Of a stretch of DNA of 18,135 bases, positions 15,224-18,135 are shown one piece after another. Both the position numbers and the translations under genes were made by a program. The stretch is from CAYRHJ01 sp964424105. GTDB lineage: Bacteria > Planctomycetota > Phycisphaerae > UBA1845. The stretch is from the NCBI GenBank assembly GCA_964424105.1, contig CAYRHJ010000006.1, forward strand, positions 1-18,135, given 5' to 3'. Positions within the stretch are counted from its first letter, which is position 1. The number at the start of each line of letters is the position of its first letter. A model generated the notes under the pieces. That model did not search any database, was not told the DNA's origin, and was given only the letters and a program-made list of their open reading frames with translations.

Positions 15224-16626
15224 TTCGCGCCGCGGCGATGGGCCTGCGCGCGGTCATCACGCGCAGGCCTCGCCGGACGCTCCCACAGGAAGTACACCGG
15301 CCTAGAACCGATCAGGCCTCGAAAAGCCTGGGCCAGAAACTCCGGCGACTGCCGCGCCACGCGACGCTCCCCTCCCGCCGTCGTGGCTTGGTACCATTGG
15401 AAGACGAGGCTGGAGACAAGTCTGCGGACCCGCGGACGGCGGGCGACCTGCATCACGAACGTGCGATCGAACGGGTCAACTTCCAGATCGTGCAGGTCTT
15501 GCAAGATGTGTGCCCGGTTTTGGGGCATGGTGCAGGTTCCGACGCGCGACATGCCCGCTTTTTCGAACACCGGATTCACTTCGCCCATGGAGGCCAAGCA
15601 CTCGACGAATCGCGTGCCCACCAGGGGAAGCGTGCGACGAATCAGATGATGGCCTAGTCCGCAGCCGCGCACGTCGGGATGAATCACCAGCCGGCGCAGA
15701 ATTCGAACCTCGCGATTCAACCGCGCGGGGTTGCGTAGAAACCGGTTGTCCGTGGCTTGGTTGCGAAGCGACAGTTCCAGCGGACCGTGCGAATAGACAA
15801 CGATGCCGACCAGATCGCCGCATTGGCGGTCGCGCATGACGAACACCTTGTCCACAAAGCCGAGTTCGTCGGTGGCCCGATAGTGCATGGCCGCGAAGGA
15901 GTCGTAGTCGGCTTTGCAGCCGGGAACGATCAGCAACTGTTTCGCGAAGCTGACCATTCGTTTGCGAGGTTCCTGCTCGGACAATTCGTATCGTCCCTGC
16001 CCGGACAAGCGAACGATGGTGTCGGGTTGCAGATCGCGAGCGACGTCGTCGTGGCCACAGGCGATGACCATCGATAGATTGTGTCGCGAGGCCAGTTTTC
16101 GAAGATTGAAAGCGATGGACTTGGCCAGACGCCGATGCAAGCCGGAACAGAACTCGTCGCAGAGGAGTGGCGCGGAGGATTTCGCCTTCAGGTGGATTCC
16201 GACGGCCCGTGCCAGGCGAGCGCGGAATTTTTGGCCGTCGCTCAGTTCCGCCGGCGATCGCACCCAAATGGGCGTCTCGCCCAATCCGCAGGCGTTGAGC
16301 GTCTCGAGTGCGACACTGATCGGCTCGTTGGGACAGACGGCGTCGATGACGCTGCGCTCGGCGGACAGGTTGACGCGATCCACGTCGATGCCACCGGGAA
16401 TCTGACGCGACACCTCCTGCAAGACGGATGACTTGCCGCTTCCCGATGGTCCCTCGATCAAGACGATGCGCCCCGGTCCGACGCGGAGCTGAAGCGCCTC
16501 GACGATTTGTTCCGGCTTGGCCAGTAACGGCAGGCCGAAGCGCATGGCGACCTCGTGTGTACGAGCCGTGGGCGGCAGGGCGGTCGGTGTGCGAATGCAT
16601 TCGATGTCGGCAGTTACGAATTCCAT
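15220..16626 (-). CDS. ABC-type ATPase fused to a GNAT acetyltransferase domain
   Basis: 468 residues, soluble. The N-terminal ABC ATPase has Walker A GPSGSGKSS (59-67, K65), a signature-like ELSDGQKFRARLARAVG (127-143), Walker B APLLCDEFCSGL with D157-E158, and a switch-histidine region ACGHDD (H192). From about residue 228 a second domain follows with the GNAT acetyl-CoA motif LVIHPDVRGCGLGHHLIRR (313-331; R-G-C-G-L-G) and the following EVNPVFEKAGM. This architecture resembles COG2401 (ABC ATPase fused to a predicted acetyltransferase). The GNAT part also recalls phage Mu Mom-like acyltransferases; that comparison is by eye only. There is no membrane domain, so it is not a transporter subunit. 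The target could be DNA, RNA or protein. It is coupled to a small membrane protein by ATGA and preceded by a repressor with a matching upstream site. Confidence 0.85.
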   Translation of the reverse strand: MEFVTADIECIRTPTALPPTARTHEVAMRFGLPLLAKPEQIVEALQLRVGPGRIVLIEGPSGSGKSSVLQEVSRQIPGGIDVDRVNLSAERSVIDAVCPNEPISVALETLNACGLGETPIWVRSPAELSDGQKFRARLARAVGIHLKAKSSAPLLCDEFCSGLHRRLAKSIAFNLRKLASRHNLSMVIACGHDDVARDLQPDTIVRLSGQGRYELSEQEPRKRMVSFAKQLLIVPGCKADYDSFAAMHYRATDELGFVDKVFVMRDRQCGDLVGIVVYSHGPLELSLRNQATDNRFLRNPARLNREVRILRRLVIHPDVRGCGLGHHLIRRTLPLVGTRFVECLASMGEVNPVFEKAGMSRVGTCTMPQNRAHILQDLHDLEVDPFDRTFVMQVARRPRVRRLVSSLVFQWYQATTAGGERRVARQSPEFLAQAFRGLIGSRPVYFLWERPARPARDDRAQAHRRGAK

Positions 16627-16761
16627 TTGCCCTCAAGAGTTTGGCCGGTGAGCTGTGCTGCGTTTCGCGTCGCCACCCGCGTACCTTTCAAGTCGACTCG
16701 GTCGCCGCCCGACCGCCCGGGACCCGCGGGCTATCACCCCGAAAGCCCGCGACCAAACATA

Positions 16762-16790
16762 TTCCTAACACATGATCGACCGGAAGTCAA
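16762..16790 (-). promoter_or_regulatory. Candidate promoter for the ATPase/GNAT operon
   Basis: On the minus strand TTGACT (16790-16785) and TAGGAA (16767-16762) are separated by 17 bases. The -35 is near consensus and the -10 weak, with TGT directly in front of it. The putative operator 16796-16812 lies 5 bases upstream of the -35. Confidence 0.45.
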
Positions 16791-16795
16791 CGAAA

Positions 16796-16812
16796 TTGCA
16801 ATAAATCGCAAT
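16796..16812. promoter_or_regulatory. Putative repressor binding site upstream of the ATPase/GNAT gene
   Basis: TTGCAATAAATCGCAAT has TTGC/GCAA dyad ends and nearly repeats the site in front of the repressor gene (TTGCAATAATGCCGCAAT). The first nine bases are identical and the CGCAAT end is shared; the middle differs by one base in length. Confidence 0.5.
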
Positions 16813-16902
16813 ACTGGGGCGATAAAAAAGTGGTGGGTAGGCGTTGAATTCGCGAGCGCGGTCCCGGACAGTTGCGACGTAACTTTATGCAAATACAGGA
16901 GT

Positions 16903-17565
16903 TCAGAGTTCGCGACTGACGAGGCGGACGACGACTCCTTGAATTGAAAAATCACGCGAATCGTCAATAACGGTCGGCGGGATGGCGGGGTTATCACCCC
17001 GAAGGATAATGGTTCGCCGGTCGCGATCCCGTCCTACGCTGACGCGTTTCAGGGTGGGTGCGCCATCGACCAGGCAGGCACAGATACGACCTTGAACGAG
17101 CGCGGGGTCCACGTCTGGACGGTAGTGGACCAGAACGATGTCATCGGGCTTGAGCGTTGGCTCCATGCTGTCAAAAGTCAGCCGCAGGCAGTATCGATCG
17201 GCGGCCCACAGATGGCGCAGGACGGGGAACATTTCGAGTTGCTCCTGCGATGTGGCGGGCTTTCCAGCCGGTATGGAGCCGAACAGGGGCACTTCGCGGG
17301 CATCGAGCGGTTGGGGCGAATCGTGATCCTCGCCGCCCCCGATGAGCACGGCTTGGGGAACGTTCAGGGCGACGGCCAGCGCGTCCACCGTTCGTCCGGA
17401 AGGTTCCCGCTGGTTCCGCTCGATGCTGGAGAGGTAGCCCTGATTGATGCCGGCGGATTGTGCGAGTTCCGCTTGGGTCATTCGGCGAGTCTTGCGGAGC
17501 CGCCGCAATCGACGCCCCAATGTCTCCGCGGCCCGCGATTTAATGGAGTTGACTTTGCGTTCCAC
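16903..17565 (-). CDS. XRE-family helix-turn-helix repressor with S24 autoprotease domain (LexA/cI-like)
   Basis: 220 residues from GTG 17565; no in-frame ATG precedes the HTH. Residues 15-70 are an XRE/cI-type HTH (RRLRKTRRMTQAELAQSAGI, NQGYLSSIERNQREPS). Residues 92-216 are an S24 domain: PLFGSIPAGKP with the A100-G101 cleavage pair, S133 in TFDSMEPTLKPDDIVLV, and K173 in APTLKRVSV. The Ser/Lys dyad and scissile pair are intact with LexA-like spacing, so it should self-cleave when stimulated by RecA filaments or a similar signal. The likely role is a DNA-damage-responsive repressor of itself and the downstream ATPase/GNAT operon. A matching site sits in its own promoter. It resembles prophage repressors, but no other phage genes are visible. 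Confidence 0.93.
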   Translation of the reverse strand: MERKVNSIKSRAAETLGRRLRRLRKTRRMTQAELAQSAGINQGYLSSIERNQREPSGRTVDALAVALNVPQAVLIGGGEDHDSPQPLDAREVPLFGSIPAGKPATSQEQLEMFPVLRHLWAADRYCLRLTFDSMEPTLKPDDIVLVHYRPDVDPALVQGRICACLVDGAPTLKRVSVGRDRDRRTIILRGDNPAIPPTVIDDSRDFSIQGVVVRLVSREL

Positions 17566-17571
17566 GGCGGG

Positions 17572-17599
17572 AGTGTAGCATATTGCGGCATTATTGCAA
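17572..17599 (-). promoter_or_regulatory. Promoter with overlapping operator for the XRE-S24 repressor gene
   Basis: On the minus strand TTGCAA (17599-17594), a 16-base spacer and an extended -10 TGcTACACT ending at 17572 form a plausible promoter. The predicted start falls at or beside GTG 17565, so the mRNA could be leaderless, as lambda cI is from PRM. The 18-base TTGCAATAATGCCGCAAT (17599-17582) overlaps the -35 and spacer, which suits autorepression. Confidence 0.5.
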
Positions 17600-17713
17600 G
17601 AGAATGTTGGGTTGGAGCAGGGACATTCACTTCCGGCTGTCGTTTGCGAAAAGGCGGGGTGTGGCAGCGAGTCGGCGCAGCCGAGTCTGCACGACGTGGG
17701 CCATCCGGCAAGA

Positions 17714-17740
17714 ATTGACAGGATTTACAAGATTGACGGG
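17714..17740. repeat. Three 9-bp tandem units
   Basis: attgacagg, atttacaag and attgacggg follow each other without gaps, then at. Similar ttnacaggat-type 9-mers are common intergenic repeats in several phyla (recalled, not searched). Confidence 0.65.
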
Positions 17741-17811
17741 ATGAATCCGGGCCGGTCGGCGGTCCGCACGTTTACAAGACCCGCGCCATTCGACTACTCG
17801 CGTTTGTCATC

Positions 17812-17844
17812 GGCTTCCCCACCTCCAAAGGAGGTGGGGAAGCC
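17812..17844. repeat. Perfect 15-bp-stem hairpin with AAA loop
   Basis: GGCTTCCCCACCTCC (17812-17826), AAA, then its exact complement (17830-17844). No T-run follows on either strand. The plus strand carries AAAGGAGGTGG and the minus strand CACCTCCTTT, which resemble the Shine-Dalgarno and 16S anti-Shine-Dalgarno sequences. Confidence 0.8.
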
Positions 17845-17898
17845 ATGCGGGTCATCGGGACCCCCAATACTGTTCGGAACAAGCTGCACGTTTCGGCC

Positions 17899-18135
17899 TT
17901 ACGGTTTCGCGCCACACTTTACTTGCGCTTCGGTCATGGATCGCGCATACTGGGGAGCATGGCGCGGAAGCCCAAGCCGGACATTCAAGAGAAGGACCTG
18001 CACGGCTGCGCCAACGCGCGTGTCCACGGCGCGGGGCAAGAACCCATCGGCGGTCGGACGGCCGAGCTGGCCAAAGTTGTTGTTGCCGCAGGTCCAGATG
18101 GTGCCGTCTTCGGCGACGAACGCGCTGCTATATTG
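17899..18135 (-). pseudogene. 3' end of an RCC1-repeat protein gene, apparently truncated
   Basis: Open on the minus strand from the window edge to TAA at 17899, 79 codons. The first 30 residues (FVAEDGTIWTCGNNNFGQLG followed by an R-P..PRAVDTRVGA stretch) are a clear RCC1 repeat, the beta-propeller blade with the D-G-x-x-W-x-x-G-x-N-x-x-G-Q-L-G pattern. After about 18005 the similarity stops and the frame reads unrelated Arg/Leu-rich sequence to the stop. RCC1 repeats come in sets of about seven, so most of the gene lies beyond the window. Whether the end is natural or truncated by an insertion cannot be settled here; the opposite strand suggests an insertion. Confidence 0.65.
17960..18007 (+). 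mobile_element. Possible 5' remnant of an IS4-type transposase gene
   Basis: ATG 17960, preceded by GGGGAG, encodes MARKPKPDIQEKDLHG, which resembles the N-terminus of some IS4-like transposases (from memory). Immediately after this the frame runs antisense to the RCC1 repeat and the resemblance ends. If real, the remnant is about 48 bases of coding sequence and the rest of the element has been lost. Confidence 0.25.

Larger units (their letters stand above)
16627..16902. other. Intergenic region between repressor and ATPase/GNAT genes
   Basis: 276 bases. It contains the putative operator and promoter for the ATPase/GNAT gene described separately. The leader from the predicted transcription start to ATG 16626 is long (about 130 bases) and GC-rich. 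No ribosome binding site is obvious. Confidence 0.5.
17566..17898. other. Gene-free stretch upstream of the repressor
   Basis: It contains the repressor promoter, three 9-bp tandem units (17714-17740) and a perfect hairpin (17812-17844). Nothing else is recognisable, and frames crossing it are out-of-frame extensions of the repressor gene. Confidence 0.6.

Noticed and set aside
16903..17565. Repressor as evidence for a resident prophage
   Set aside because: No integrase, terminase, capsid, tail or attachment site is visible in the window; only a regulatory module can be supported.
17092..17718. 208-codon plus-strand frame opposite the repressor gene
   Set aside because: It is the antisense shadow of the XRE-S24 gene, whose HTH and S24 motifs are clear on the minus strand.

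Overview
The window is GC-rich chromosomal DNA from a bacterium that looks like a planctomycete or a close relative. The lineage call is an inference. It rests on a CHRD-domain protein with a PEP-CTERM sorting tail, a secreted metalloprotease with EGF-like repeats, an RCC1-repeat fragment, and many interspersed palindromic repeats between genes. I see no rRNA, tRNA or CRISPR array.

Layout. (1) 1-3750, envelope and secreted proteins: the 5' part of a metalloprotease/EGF-repeat gene (minus), a rhomboid protease (minus), a repeat island, and a CHRD/PEP-CTERM protein (plus). (2) 3900-9860, a peptidoglycan-turnover and recycling cluster: amidase and L-Ala-D/L-Glu epimerase (minus, ATGA-coupled) diverge from a SpoIID-type protein and MurQ (plus, overlapping). 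A sodium:solute symporter converges on murQ. Together these genes could cleave muropeptides, epimerise the released dipeptide, open glycan strands, import a product and degrade MurNAc-6-phosphate. (3) 9861-10612, a gene-free repeat island holding a 218-bp nested-palindrome element and an 18-bp tandem array that grew out of an inverted pair of REP-like repeats. (4) 10613-14556: a GT4 glycosyltransferase (plus) converges on a coupled minus-strand run mnmA - class II-like cytochrome c - GT9 glycosyltransferase. (5) 14948-17565: an ABC-ATPase/GNAT fusion protein ATGA-coupled to a small two-helix membrane protein, with an XRE-S24 (LexA/cI-like) repressor upstream. Near-identical TTGCAATAA...CGCAAT sites lie in front of both the repressor and the ATPase/GNAT gene, so the three genes may form one repressor-controlled accessory module. 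(6) 17566-18135: short repeats, a perfect 15-bp hairpin, and the 3' end of an RCC1-repeat gene (minus), apparently truncated by what may be a transposase remnant on the other strand.

The best candidate for an undescribed system is region 5. The most coherent known pathway is region 2. Start codons were refined by hand using overlaps, ribosome binding sites and family N-termini, and several remain uncertain, as stated in each entry.
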